Source of the DNA: Aved-18 sp964606665
GTDB lineage: Bacteria; Cyanobacteriota; Vampirovibrionia; Obscuribacterales; Obscuribacteraceae
Assembly: GCA_964606665.1 (NCBI GenBank)
Contig: CAZSHS010000011.1
Location: 33,099-97,098 of the forward strand
Direction: 5' to 3'
DNA length: 64,000 nucleotides
The first letter of the stretch is position 1, and each line of letters opens with the position of its first letter. This document shows, piece after piece, positions 17,579 through 26,898 of this stretch. Both the position numbers and the translations under genes were made by a program. The notes under the pieces are model-generated. The model saw only the letters and a list, made by a program, of their open reading frames with translations, had not been told where the DNA came from and made no database searches.

Positions 17579-18649
17579 ATGAAACGTCTCTACCGAAATT
17601 CGATACATTTTATTCTAAGCGTGATTGCCGCATCCAGTCTTTCACTGGTTACGACTCAAAATGGTCAGGCTCAAGACAAAATTCAAGACAGCGCTCAAGA
17701 CAAGGCTCCAGCCAAGCCTCAGAGTGGTGCATCGTCAGAGTCCGTGAGATTGCTTAAAGAACAATCAGCCCTCGAGAATTATCTAGATATGTTCAAAATG
17801 GGCATGACTCATACCGATTTGCGAGGAGCAGGAGATCATATCGTCAAACTACGTCGCCAAATCACTGATAATCCAAATGATTCTGACCTTAGAATCAAGC
17901 TTGGCACTTATCTTTATCTTTCAGGAGACCTGGAGGGTGCCAGCATGGAACTGCGTCGGGCCCTCGCCCTAGATAACGAAAACATCGTGACCAACGTGTT
18001 ATTGGGCAAGATTTCAGACGGTATTGGTGACCACCAAGCAGCCCAACTGCAATATCGAAAAGCAATAAGTATGTCTCCCAAACTGGCCGCGCCTTTTGTA
18101 TGTCTTGGCGATAGCTTTATGGCTCAAGGTGCCATTTCAGAAGCGATTAACGAATTCAGACGAGCAAACGACGTAAAAGCCACTTGTCAGGGTCTGACGG
18201 GATTGGCTCAAGCTCTTGTTGCCACAGACGATCCAGAAGGATCTGTTCGGGCTGCAAGACAAGCAGTGTCAATAATGCCAAGCTCATCAAATGCGCACGT
18301 CGCCCTCACGCATGGACTTTTGCGCCTCAAAGAAGATATAAGCGCACTAAGAACAGCAAGGCAAGCAGTTCTGCTCGATCCGACTGCTGCAGAAAGTCAT
18401 ATTGCCCTTGGCAGAGCTTTATACGCCAACAAGAAAAATGCCGATGCAGTAGTCGAATTTGAACAAGCGGTACTTTTAGATCCACTCAATGCCCAAGCTC
18501 GAAATGACTTGGGATATGCCTTATACAAAAGAGGCGATGTAGCCTCCGCCGTTACTCAGCTTCAACTGGCACTAAGACTGAATCCCCGATTGAGCGAAGC
18601 ACGTAATAACTTAGAGCTTGCCATTTTCGGCTTATCTAGTCCACACTAA
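17579..18649 (+). CDS. secreted tetratricopeptide-repeat protein
   Basis: 356 residues from ATG 17579. A signal peptide (hydrophobic about 10-28, cleaved near GQAQ) is followed by a short Gln/Ala/Lys-rich stretch. The rest is about six TPR units of 34 residues (for example LRIKLGTYLYLSGDLEGA, LLGKISDGIGDHQAA and ARNDLGYALYKRGDVASA). TPR arrays serve as protein-binding scaffolds in the periplasm or outer membrane. The secretin gene follows 129 bp downstream in the same direction, and TPR lipoproteins such as PilF often help secretin assembly. That pairing suggests, but does not prove, a pilotin-like role; there is no lipobox Cys here. Confidence 0.8.
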   Translation: MKRLYRNSIHFILSVIAASSLSLVTTQNGQAQDKIQDSAQDKAPAKPQSGASSESVRLLKEQSALENYLDMFKMGMTHTDLRGAGDHIVKLRRQITDNPNDSDLRIKLGTYLYLSGDLEGASMELRRALALDNENIVTNVLLGKISDGIGDHQAAQLQYRKAISMSPKLAAPFVCLGDSFMAQGAISEAINEFRRANDVKATCQGLTGLAQALVATDDPEGSVRAARQAVSIMPSSSNAHVALTHGLLRLKEDISALRTARQAVLLDPTAAESHIALGRALYANKKNADAVVEFEQAVLLDPLNAQARNDLGYALYKRGDVASAVTQLQLALRLNPRLSEARNNLELAIFGLSSPH

Positions 18650-18778
18650 AACAGATATCGATACTATATACACCACCAATACAACGATACCAAATGCGCC
18701 ACCATTGCATTTCTGACGCATCGGTATACAATTAATATGTCGTAAAATATGCAAACCAATTGGTATCGGTAAAACTTT

Positions 18779-20743
18779 ATGAATCACCTGAGAGCAACTG
18801 CTCAGGCGACAGTTCAAAAGAAAAGTGTGTCTGTGACAGAACGGACAAAAACTGGTGCATTATTTTTTATGGCACTTGCCTCTGCCATAGCTCTTGGTGC
18901 CTGGGGACTTAGTACTCCTGTTTATGCACAAGAAAACGAACAGCAAAAAGGCAAAAGCGACACTGCCGATAAAAAACAAATAGCCCAGTATGGCCCTAGT
19001 GGTCGCAGCCAATCGGCGCGCACTCAGCGACTGCCTGCAGTGACTGGTACAGTTCAAATTCGCAAACCCTTTAAACTGGTGGCACAAGCCAATCAAGGCA
19101 TTATTCACCATCTCAGTTTCAGAGATACACCCGTACGCGAGTTAATTGCTGAAATTGCGCGCAGGGGCAATTTAAATATCATCGTTGATAAATCGGTCGA
19201 TGGGCGCATCACAGGCGAACTCAAAGATGTAACGCTCAACGAAGCGATGGACACCATTCTTGCTTCCGCAGGACTCGAGAGCCGTCGCCTAGAAAACAAC
19301 GTCATAATCGTTGCCTCAAGCGTAGCCATGGTTCAACTCAAACTAAACAGGCAAGTTGTTCGCGCTTTCAAATTGAGTTATGCCCATCCCTATGATGTGG
19401 CGCAGATTTTGCAATTTTCTGTTTTCAATAAAGGCGTCGTTTCTAGCTTCGATGAAAAAGTGGGGTTGGGTGACTCCGCCACCGAACCCGGCACCAAGAA
19501 TCAACTAGACCAAACTCTTAAAAAAGACGAAGTAGCCAAACAACTAAACGGTACTACTCGCGAACAAATTCAGGAAGGAACTGGTTTCAACAATGCCGCA
19601 GTAGAGCCAGGCAGCCAGCAGACTCGACAAGTTCAAGAAATCAACGCACTATATTCGATACCACCAAATGATGGTGGCGCAATTGTGATACCAGACGCCA
19701 AAGGGCGTCAAGTAATCGTAGTTGGAACTCAGGAAGACGTAGATCTGGCTGGTGAAGCTATTGCGCTGGTAGATCGTCGACCGCGCCAAGTACATATTCA
19801 ATCTTCGCTTATAGAAATTACAAACCAGGGCATTAGACAACTTGGTGCCACCATTAACATGCAAGGCGACGGCATGTCCAGCTCAATCATGGGCAACCCG
19901 GCCGCTCCGCTATTGAGCTTCCTGCCCGGTTTGGGCTCACCTGCAAACGCTGTTCCTAACCCACAAATTCCAGCTATACCCTTTACAGGAACAAACGTCA
20001 CTGGCGCAGCTAATCCATTTGGAGGACTTGTTGGCGCCATTCTTCCCAACGTAGGCAACCTGAATATAGCCGGTATAACTCCAGTTCAATCATCGGCTTC
20101 TGGATTTAACTTTTTGACCTTAAGCCAAAGAGCCGGTGGAAGAGCCAACATTGCCACGGTACCTTATGGTTTGAACGTAAATGTACAAATGCTTTTACAG
20201 ACTAACAAAGCAAAGGTTATCGCCAACCCTAGCTTAGTAGTAGTAGACAATACAGAAGCACTGATAACCATTGCCAACGAAGTTGTGCACAAAGTGACAT
20301 CTACTGTCAGTTTAGGTGTAGTCACAACCAACGTTGAAATTGCCAAAGCAGGAATATTTCTAAATATCTTGCCGCGCTTGACTGAAGACGGGTTTGTTCG
20401 CCTCAGATTGCGTCCACAGGTATCTGCCCCACTGGGAGCGCCGCAGACATTTGGTGTAGGAGCAAACCAAACAACTGTTACCCTTTTGAGCATCCGCGAT
20501 GTGATCAGTCAGGAAGTGCGCATCAAAGACGGACAAACTCTAGTCATTGGCGGACTATTCACCGAGCAAGAAGCATCGCAACTATCCAAAGTTCCTTATT
20601 TTGCAGAAGCACCTCTGCTTGGCGCGTTCTTTAGAACTACACTGAAAGGGCGTAACCGAACTGAGCTTATGCTCATGATTACGCCTAAAATAGTGGAAGA
20701 AGAAAATCCGCGACTCACTCAAAGCGAATCGCCCACACTCTAA
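18779..20743 (+). CDS. secretin (GspD/PilQ superfamily outer-membrane channel)
   Basis: 654 residues. A basic N-terminus and hydrophobic segment (about 25-45) form the signal peptide, ending near VYAQ. An STN/N0-like domain (about 105-180, LSFRDTPVRELIAEIA, then DGRITGELKDVTLNEAMD) is followed by an N1/NolW-like domain. The C-terminal secretin domain (about 440-645) has NPSLVVVDNTEALI, the VRLRLRPQVSAPL strands and the signature VRIKDGQTLVIGGLF ending in ELMLMITPKIV. A Gly/Pro/Asn-rich loop of about 100 residues interrupts the middle. Secretins form the outer-membrane gate for type II secretion or type IV pili. No partner gene of either machine is next to it, so the system is undetermined. 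Confidence 0.92.
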   Translation: MNHLRATAQATVQKKSVSVTERTKTGALFFMALASAIALGAWGLSTPVYAQENEQQKGKSDTADKKQIAQYGPSGRSQSARTQRLPAVTGTVQIRKPFKLVAQANQGIIHHLSFRDTPVRELIAEIARRGNLNIIVDKSVDGRITGELKDVTLNEAMDTILASAGLESRRLENNVIIVASSVAMVQLKLNRQVVRAFKLSYAHPYDVAQILQFSVFNKGVVSSFDEKVGLGDSATEPGTKNQLDQTLKKDEVAKQLNGTTREQIQEGTGFNNAAVEPGSQQTRQVQEINALYSIPPNDGGAIVIPDAKGRQVIVVGTQEDVDLAGEAIALVDRRPRQVHIQSSLIEITNQGIRQLGATINMQGDGMSSSIMGNPAAPLLSFLPGLGSPANAVPNPQIPAIPFTGTNVTGAANPFGGLVGAILPNVGNLNIAGITPVQSSASGFNFLTLSQRAGGRANIATVPYGLNVNVQMLLQTNKAKVIANPSLVVVDNTEALITIANEVVHKVTSTVSLGVVTTNVEIAKAGIFLNILPRLTEDGFVRLRLRPQVSAPLGAPQTFGVGANQTTVTLLSIRDVISQEVRIKDGQTLVIGGLFTEQEASQLSKVPYFAEAPLLGAFFRTTLKGRNRTELMLMITPKIVEEENPRLTQSESPTL

Positions 20744-20761
20744 ATTTTTTCAAAATTAACT

Positions 20762-21760
20762 TCAACTGTTCGCCAGACTTTCAAGCTCTTTGTTGTGACG
20801 AAGTTTTTTCATTGCTCGCAATTCGATTTGACGCACACGCTCTCTCGATAATCCAAGGATTCTTCCAGTCTCAAGCAGAGTTTTACGCTCACTCTTGAGG
20901 CCAAAACGCAGCTTCAACACATCAGATTCGTGAGGCTTCAATCGCATCAATGCGTTTTCGATCCGCTCAGCAAGAAGCTCAAAATCCGCCGCTACCACAG
21001 GATCAGTCGAGTTCTCATCAGACAAAAAATCACAAAGGGTTGTTTCGCCGTCTTCGTTTAAATTGGCATCAAGCGAAAGCGTCGCTTTCTCCGCGTTCAA
21101 AAGCAAAGTTACTTTATCCAGGTCGAATCCGGTTTTCTTCGCGATTTCAGATGGTGCTGGTTTGCGTCCCAATTCTTGATTGAGTTCCGCCACCGCCTTT
21201 TTCAATTTCCATTTAGATTCGCTTATGTGCACTGGAAGTCGCACCGCGCGTGATTTATTCGCAATTGCTCGAGTGACTGCTTGTTTAATCCACCAGCTTG
21301 CATAAGTTGAAAATCTAAATCCTTTTTCGGGATCAAATTTTTCCACCGCTTTAATCAATCCGATATTTCCTTCCTGAATTAAGTCAGGCAGGGTCAATCC
21401 AAATTTGACATATTTTTTTGCGATGCTCACAACCAGGCGTAAATTAGACAAGATGAGTTTGTCTCGCGCAATCTCATCACCCAAAAGAGCGGCTCTAGCC
21501 AGTGCTACTTCGGATTTGAAATCGAGTAAATCGAAGCGCCCAATTTCCTTTAAATAGTTAGAAATCGAATCTTTGTTCACAAATGCCGGCGGTCCGAATT
21601 TGTTCTTTGTGGATTGCTCATCTAAAAATTCTTCTGGAATTTCATCTGGAAGCTCGTTGGAATTAGCGCATTCTAGGTCGTCATAATCGCTATCCAGGTC
21701 ACTTGTGTCAAAGGGTGTATTCTCCCATTCATCGAGTCCGTTATTGGTTCTATCTGTCAT
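20762..21760 (-). CDS. group 2-like sigma-70 factor
   Basis: About 332 residues from ATG 21760; a TTG at 21778 is also in frame. After an acidic N-terminal stretch of about 55 residues, region 1.2 begins at DSISNYLKEIG. Region 2 has LVVSIAKKYVKFGL, DLIQEGNIGLIKAVEKFDPEKGFRFSTYA and WWIKQAVTRAI. Region 3 has LPVHISESKWKLKKA, and region 4 has LRFGLKSERKTLLETGRILGLSRERVRQIE. The large region 1.1 and the non-conserved insert of housekeeping RpoD are missing. That fits the group 2 sigma factors common in Cyanobacteria and their relatives. It is divergent from the metallothionein-like gene, with an inverted repeat between them. Confidence 0.9.
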   Translation of the reverse strand: MTDRTNNGLDEWENTPFDTSDLDSDYDDLECANSNELPDEIPEEFLDEQSTKNKFGPPAFVNKDSISNYLKEIGRFDLLDFKSEVALARAALLGDEIARDKLILSNLRLVVSIAKKYVKFGLTLPDLIQEGNIGLIKAVEKFDPEKGFRFSTYASWWIKQAVTRAIANKSRAVRLPVHISESKWKLKKAVAELNQELGRKPAPSEIAKKTGFDLDKVTLLLNAEKATLSLDANLNEDGETTLCDFLSDENSTDPVVAADFELLAERIENALMRLKPHESDVLKLRFGLKSERKTLLETGRILGLSRERVRQIELRAMKKLRHNKELESLANS

Positions 21761-21820
21761 TTTGATTGTTGCTCGCAAAGCAACTTTTGGCGCCGGTTTA
21801 GGTCATTCTATCGACCTTCC

Positions 21821-21843
21821 GACATACACTACGTATATATGTC
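21821..21843. promoter_or_regulatory. candidate operator between sigma factor and metallothionein-like gene
   Basis: An inverted repeat, GACATA and TATGTC, with 11 bases between the arms. It lies 68-90 bp upstream of the metallothionein-like start and 61-83 bp upstream of the sigma start. The position suits an operator for a metal-sensing or stress repressor. No motif match to a known regulator is claimed. Confidence 0.35.
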
Positions 21844-21910
21844 ACTTTTTCATGCTAACCGATTTTTTCTTAAATTGCTGTGCTATCTCAAAAACTGAGA
21901 GGTGATTGAT

Positions 21911-22318
21911 ATGCTGCCAGGAAAATTAACAAACGACGACAATGATTGGTCGGACGGAATGGACGATGAAGCAAATGATGACTTGCCATTTATCGAAAAT
22001 GAATTAGCGCCCGAAGAACTAGCGCTACATATAATTGACCCGATGGATGAAAATCCCGATTCGGAAGGTCAACATACAGAACGCTCCGATGCCATCCCTC
22101 ACGATATGGCTTATGATGAACAAGACGCCTCAGGCGAGACGCTTGAGTGCGCGCACCCGTCGTGCCATTGCCATGTGTCGCAAGGTGAATTTTGCTCGGG
22201 TAACTGCGAAAATTTGGAAATAGCGCAATCCAATACTTGCAATTGCACTCATGTTGGATGCACAAGTGAAATGGAAAACGAACTTGTTGGACTACAGGAA
22301 ATTCAAGGCGAAATTTGA
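21911..22318 (+). CDS. metallothionein-like protein with acidic N-terminal extension
   Basis: 135 residues from ATG 21911, which has AGGTGA five bases upstream. Residues 1 to about 75 are very acidic (many Asp/Glu), without hydrophobic segments. Then comes a cluster of eight Cys and several His: CAHPSCHCH, then FCSGNC, then TCNCTHVGC. This order closely follows bacterial metallothioneins such as SmtA (CxCxxCxC, YCSxxC, CxHxGC), which bind a cluster of Zn2+ or Cd2+. SmtA-type proteins are about 55 residues, so the acidic N-terminal part is unusual and might add metal capacity or a protein contact. A candidate operator lies upstream, and a palindrome copy follows four bases after the neighbourhood of the stop codon. 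The Cys pattern is clear; the metal is inferred. Confidence 0.72.
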   Translation: MLPGKLTNDDNDWSDGMDDEANDDLPFIENELAPEELALHIIDPMDENPDSEGQHTERSDAIPHDMAYDEQDASGETLECAHPSCHCHVSQGEFCSGNCENLEIAQSNTCNCTHVGCTSEMENELVGLQEIQGEI

Positions 22319-22321
22319 TCG

Positions 22322-22343
22322 TGAACCGTTATCGGTACGCTAG
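22322..22343. repeat. iterated palindrome copy (just after metallothionein-like gene)
   Basis: Exact core ACCGTTATCGGT at 22325-22336, followed by ACGCTAGC. It starts four bases after the TGA stop. It also lies just beyond the end of the convergent gene at 22348. Confidence 0.8.
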
Positions 22344-22347
22344 CAAA

Positions 22348-22899
22348 TTAAAGGTAATTGTTTGAAATAGCAGCCAGGCGCGTGTTTGGCCATTCCGGTG
22401 CGATCGAAATTTTATTTTCTTTTGCAACTGTCATTTCTACACGCATTCCGCCCCGGGACCAGGGTAAGTGGTTTGGTGCAACAGGAAATGGTCCACAAGA
22501 TTCGACAATGTTCGAAATTTCTTCGTCTATTTTGTTGAAAGTATCTCGGTTCAAGACATGAAATCCAACCGGCATGCCTGACTCATCGATGCAAAAGGCA
22601 TATGTAGATTTGCAAAAATCTTTTGTTAATCCTGATTCTTCGTACCATTTTCTAAATCGAGCAGAATTTACTATTAAATTTTGCACTCGACTAAGCCAAT
22701 TTTGCACTTCAATTTTGTCTTGAACTGCCCATTTTGAAGAATTCAAAATTGAGCTGGTTGATTGCAAGCAAAAAGAGTTTTGGGTATTTGCATTTGAGCT
22801 AGAGTTTGAATTTGGATTTGCATTTGCGCTCAAAATTGCTCCTGAAAGCATGGTTAGCAAAACAAGATTAAAAGCTACAGCAGAATGACCCAACTTCAT
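22348..22899 (-). CDS. secreted protein with TonB C-terminal-like fold
   Basis: 183 residues. A signal peptide (hydrophobic 8-26, cleaved near ANA) is followed by a low-complexity Asn/Ser stretch (about 27-40). The C-terminal half reads FCIDESGMPVGFHVLN, then a helix, then SCGPFPVAPNHLP and VEMTVAKE. That strand-helix-strand order with a Pro-rich turn is what is seen in TonB C-terminal domains of secreted proteins. Four Cys could form disulfides. Its start overlaps the MFS stop by one base (TAATG), so translation is likely coupled. No specific role is recognised. Confidence 0.65.
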   Translation of the reverse strand: MKLGHSAVAFNLVLLTMLSGAILSANANPNSNSSSNANTQNSFCLQSTSSILNSSKWAVQDKIEVQNWLSRVQNLIVNSARFRKWYEESGLTKDFCKSTYAFCIDESGMPVGFHVLNRDTFNKIDEEISNIVESCGPFPVAPNHLPWSRGGMRVEMTVAKENKISIAPEWPNTRLAAISNNYL

Positions 22900-24362
22900 T
22901 AGTGTGCTCCCACGCCATCTTCAATCATGTCGCCGCTTGGCTCCGGCATAAAGAATGAAACTAGGGCTCCTACCAAAAAGATACTGGCAAAAGTGGTGGC
23001 AGCCATGGCGTATGAACCGGAAAAAAGACCAATCAACTGTCCGCTTGCGATTGCAGCAAAGGCAGCAAAAGTCCGACCCACGTTATACGTGACACCAAAG
23101 GCGGTGCTACGGATTCGCGTTTCGAATAATTCTGGAATATACGACCAGAGCAACACAAAAGGAATGTGAGCAAAAAATCCGACACAAGCAACAAAGGGAA
23201 AGATCATTGGACTGAATTCTTTGAAAGTCATGAACATTCCGGCTGTAGCTGCAAAAGCCAATACAAATGATGCAGCCATCGAAGCCTTGTAGCCAAATCT
23301 ATGAATAAGTAATCCGCCAAATAATCCAGAACAAATCATTCCAACATCTTTAAAGAGCATCACATGACTGCGCTCTGCAATGGCAAGAGTACCTGTTAAC
23401 TGGTTAATCCAGGCAGGAATCCAGGAGAGCACTGCCCACCAGGCAATGATGGCACAGCTTGTAAGCAAGCCTACAACGACTGTGCGACGCGCGTATTTTC
23501 CATCAAAGAGACTCATGAAAGTGCTCTTGAGCATCACGCGGTCCTCAGCGGTCAAATTCAGACCTTGCTTATTCTTAGCAGCAGTGCGTTTTTCTTTGAT
23601 TTCGTGGAAGCTGTGCGAATCTTTTAGTTTCATCTGTGTGTAAACTACAAGAAAGGCGGGCAGGATGCCGACTAAGAACAAATTGCGCCAGCCGTATCCA
23701 CCAATAAGTAAGTTAAGTCCCGATGTTGTGAGATAGCCAACACCAAGCGAAGTGGCAAGCAAACTCAAGGCAAACACGCGAGATTTGCGTGGCCAGCACT
23801 CAGACAATAAGACCGCACCAATTCCCATTTCGCCACCGATGCCAGCACCGGTCAAAAATCGATAAATGCCCAAATCCCACCAACTGTGAGAGAAAGCACA
23901 AAGTCCAGTGGCTACGGCATAGACCAAGATGGTGAGAGAAAGTGTTTTGGCACGCCCAATTTGATCGGCTAGCCAACCGAAGAAAAATGCTCCTACTGCC
24001 CATCCAAGCATAAAGAGAGCAATCACGTAAGATCCATAAATTCCAACTGTGGCGTGCGAGGAAGTGTGCAATAAATCAGAAAGTGCCGGATATAGAATGA
24101 TGGCAAAAATGGAAGAATCCATGCCGTCTGCAACTCCGCCAAGCCAGGTGGCAAACAAAACATGCCAGGGATAGATTTCTTTGGTAGTACCAAGCACGCT
24201 CGATTTCGAAGTAGTCTCAATCGCTTCAACTTCACAAGCAACAGTTTGGGCACCATCAACAATGGCGTCAAACGGCGGTGGAGTTTCGGGAACTTTGAAA
24301 TCAGAAGCCAAAGGATCACCCACAGTGGCGCTTTTAGCACCACTCTCCAAAGTGTTCACCAT
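22899..24362 (-). CDS. MFS transporter (sugar/organic acid:H+ symporter type)
   Basis: 487 residues with about twelve membrane segments after a hydrophilic N-terminus of about 65 residues. The loop 2-3 signature FFGWLADQIGRAKTLS and the sugar-transporter-like GAGIGGEMGIG are visible, as is a long central cytoplasmic loop (about residues 230-275). It resembles the metabolite:H+ symporter (MHS/AAHS) group, which imports organic or aromatic acids; the exact substrate is not readable. AGGAG lies at a good distance before ATG 24362. It follows glmS by 37 bp on the same strand, and the next gene starts within its stop codon, so the three may be co-transcribed. Confidence 0.9.
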   Translation of the reverse strand: MVNTLESGAKSATVGDPLASDFKVPETPPPFDAIVDGAQTVACEVEAIETTSKSSVLGTTKEIYPWHVLFATWLGGVADGMDSSIFAIILYPALSDLLHTSSHATVGIYGSYVIALFMLGWAVGAFFFGWLADQIGRAKTLSLTILVYAVATGLCAFSHSWWDLGIYRFLTGAGIGGEMGIGAVLLSECWPRKSRVFALSLLATSLGVGYLTTSGLNLLIGGYGWRNLFLVGILPAFLVVYTQMKLKDSHSFHEIKEKRTAAKNKQGLNLTAEDRVMLKSTFMSLFDGKYARRTVVVGLLTSCAIIAWWAVLSWIPAWINQLTGTLAIAERSHVMLFKDVGMICSGLFGGLLIHRFGYKASMAASFVLAFAATAGMFMTFKEFSPMIFPFVACVGFFAHIPFVLLWSYIPELFETRIRSTAFGVTYNVGRTFAAFAAIASGQLIGLFSGSYAMAATTFASIFLVGALVSFFMPEPSGDMIEDGVGAH

Positions 24363-24399
24363 TATCTACTCCTTAATGGTTGAAAAGAGAGATAATACT

Positions 24400-26286
24400 T
24401 TATTCGACTGTGACCGATTTAGCAAGATTGCGTGGCTGATCTACATCCTTGCCAAGATAATCGGCAACGAAATATGACATCAACTGCAAAGGAACTATGG
24501 TAACAAGCGGGCTGAAAAGCTCATCTACAGGCGGTATGCGGAATATGTGATCAAATGTTTCAGGCGCCATTTCATCACCATCAACTGCCACTGCCACCAT
24601 ACGTGCGTTGCGTGCTCGCGATTCCTGAGCATTTGATAATGTTTTCTCGTAAACCTTGCCAGGCACCAATACCGTGATTACAGGCACGGCTGAATCGAGC
24701 ACGGCGATCGGTCCATGTTTGAGTTCGCCTGCCGCATAACCTGAAGCATGAATATAACTAAGTTCTTTTAATTTGAGCGCGCCTTCAAGAGCGGTCGGAT
24801 AGTTAACTCCGCGGGCAATGAAAACAACGTCTGAAGCGTCGGCTAGTTTAAGTGACAAATTTTTGTACTCTTCTTCACGAGCTAAAATCTGTTCCATTAG
24901 AGCCGGCATGGTATGCAATGTCTTTTTCATTTCTACTGCACTATCCTGGCTTATAGAGCCACGTTTCTCGCCTAGATAGATAGCAAGCAAATAGAAACAC
25001 ATTAACTGAGCTACATAGGTCTTAGTGGCAGCAACCGAAACTTCGATACCACATTCGGTGACAATCAAATTGCTTGCTATTTGTGCCAAGTGCGAATCTG
25101 GTCTATTGGTTATACCTAGCGTGTATGCGCCTTTAGCTTTGGCTGCTTTCATGGCAGCTAGTGTGTCTGCTGTCTCACCTGATTGGCTTACAGCAATTAC
25201 AAGAGTGCTTTCATCGGCCAGAATGTTTCTGGTTTGAATTTCAGATGCAATTTCCACTTCAACTGGAATAGAACACAACTGTTCGATTATCAGTTTGCCG
25301 ACCATACCAGCATTGAGTGCCGTTCCACAAGCAACGATGATTATGCGCTTGATAGATTTTATTTCGTTGTCGGTCATTTTGACGCCGTAAACGCCTTCGC
25401 TTGAATCAGCACTAAAGCGCTCAACATTGAAAGAAATTGGCGCTTTAGGATTGCTCGAAAACATAGGCAAATACTTGCTCATGGTTTGACGAAGAACGAG
25501 TGGTTGCTCGTATATTTCTTTGAGCAAGAAATGCTTGAAGCCTTCTTTGTCTATTTTGTAAGGCTCTGTATTGAGCGAAACTGGCTCTCTAAAAGCTTCG
25601 GTGCCATCAAACGAAAAGAGTCGGTAGCTATTGGTTTTGATTTCGGCAATCTCACTTTGTTCCAAACGCACAATTTTATTTGTGTACTGACGAACAGCGG
25701 TGCTGTCTGAAGCAAGGAAGCTTTCGTTTTCTCCCAAACCTACTGTAAGAGAATAATGATGATTCACAGCATAAATGCGATCACGATGCTTCAGGCTCAC
25801 AATACCCAGCGCAAATGCACCTTTCATTACATTCACGGTGCGAATAATTGCACCAAGAATATCCTGGTCCTTTTCGTATTCGCGTGAAAGCAGGTGAACT
25901 GTCACTTCAGTGTCAGTTTCAGTGGTAAAAACATAACCTTGCTCAATCAATTCAGTACGCAACTGAGCGTAATTTTCGATGATACCGTTGTGCACTACGG
26001 CAAAAGTGCCGGTGGAATCAGTGTGAGGGTGGGCATTTTCGTTTGTTGGGCTACCATGTGTCGCCCAACGAGTGTGACCAATACCGATAGTCGAGCTTGG
26101 TCTTTCTTGCTGAAGCAAAGTTTCCAAATTGGACAACTTGCCTGCAGACTTGATGATATTGAGTCTATCGCCTTCAATTACAGCCACGCCAGCAGAGTCG
26201 TAGCCTCTGTACTCAAGACAACGAAGCTTGGACAAGAGGACTGGTGTTGCTTGATTGCTGCCTAGATAACCAACTATTCCACACAT
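24400..26286 (-). CDS. glmS: glutamine--fructose-6-phosphate aminotransferase
   Basis: 628 residues, close to the usual 600-610. It makes glucosamine-6-phosphate, the first step to UDP-GlcNAc for peptidoglycan and LPS. The catalytic Cys is residue 2 (MCGIVGYLG). The glutaminase half also has GIGHTRWATHG. The isomerase half has two SIS domains with ACGTALNAG, VSQSGETADT and, at the end, LAKSVTVE. It follows frr by 20 bp. No glmS ribozyme is visible in the short gap, so regulation is not of that type here. Confidence 0.98.
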   Translation of the reverse strand: MCGIVGYLGSNQATPVLLSKLRCLEYRGYDSAGVAVIEGDRLNIIKSAGKLSNLETLLQQERPSSTIGIGHTRWATHGSPTNENAHPHTDSTGTFAVVHNGIIENYAQLRTELIEQGYVFTTETDTEVTVHLLSREYEKDQDILGAIIRTVNVMKGAFALGIVSLKHRDRIYAVNHHYSLTVGLGENESFLASDSTAVRQYTNKIVRLEQSEIAEIKTNSYRLFSFDGTEAFREPVSLNTEPYKIDKEGFKHFLLKEIYEQPLVLRQTMSKYLPMFSSNPKAPISFNVERFSADSSEGVYGVKMTDNEIKSIKRIIIVACGTALNAGMVGKLIIEQLCSIPVEVEIASEIQTRNILADESTLVIAVSQSGETADTLAAMKAAKAKGAYTLGITNRPDSHLAQIASNLIVTECGIEVSVAATKTYVAQLMCFYLLAIYLGEKRGSISQDSAVEMKKTLHTMPALMEQILAREEEYKNLSLKLADASDVVFIARGVNYPTALEGALKLKELSYIHASGYAAGELKHGPIAVLDSAVPVITVLVPGKVYEKTLSNAQESRARNARMVAVAVDGDEMAPETFDHIFRIPPVDELFSPLVTIVPLQLMSYFVADYLGKDVDQPRNLAKSVTVE

Positions 26287-26306
26287 GCTTGTGAATCTCC
26301 TTGTCT

Positions 26307-26879
26307 CTATATTTCCATGATCTCGGCTTCTTTGTCTTTAGCGCTTTGATCTATTTCCTTTATATATTTGTCAGTCAGTTTCTGCACGGCATCAGCTTTG
26401 CTGCGCAATTCATCTTCTGACACGCCTTTGTCTTTAAAATTCTTTAGGTGCTGATCGCAGTCGCGACGGATGTTTCGAACGGCCACGCGAGCTTCTTCAG
26501 CTATTTTTTTCAGTTGTTTGGACAACTCTTTGCGGCGCTCTTCAGTTAACGCAGGTATTACAATGCGAACCACAGAACCATCTGAGTTTGGTGTCAAACC
26601 TAGTTGAGCCTTGTTAATGGCAGACTCGATATCTTTGAGCACACCTTTATCGTAAGGCTGAATAACGAGTGAGCGACCATCTGGAGTAGAGATATTGGCT
26701 AAACTTTTTAGCGCAGTCGGTGTGCCGTAATAATCCACTTCCACTTTGTCGAGAACGGCAGCATTAGCTCTTCCGGTTCGGACAGTTTTAAATTCGTTAT
26801 GCAAGCTTGTTACCGCTTTTTTCATACGGTCTTCGCCAGCAGAGATTACTTCTTGTGGGTTTGCAGCAGGCGCGGTCAT
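26307..26879 (-). CDS. frr: ribosome recycling factor
   Basis: 190 residues, standard length. It splits post-termination ribosomes together with EF-G. The N-terminal helix has the conserved FKTVRTGRANAAVLDKV, then VDYYGTPT, and the second domain includes IRIVIPALTEERRKEL-like sequence. The third-helix signature VAVRNIRRDC is also present. It is the fourth gene in the rpsB-tsf-pyrH-frr order, 19 bp after pyrH. Confidence 0.98.
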   Translation of the reverse strand: MTAPAANPQEVISAGEDRMKKAVTSLHNEFKTVRTGRANAAVLDKVEVDYYGTPTALKSLANISTPDGRSLVIQPYDKGVLKDIESAINKAQLGLTPNSDGSVVRIVIPALTEERRKELSKQLKKIAEEARVAVRNIRRDCDQHLKNFKDKGVSEDELRSKADAVQKLTDKYIKEIDQSAKDKEAEIMEI

Positions 26880-26898
26880 TTCAGATATTTCTCCTCAG

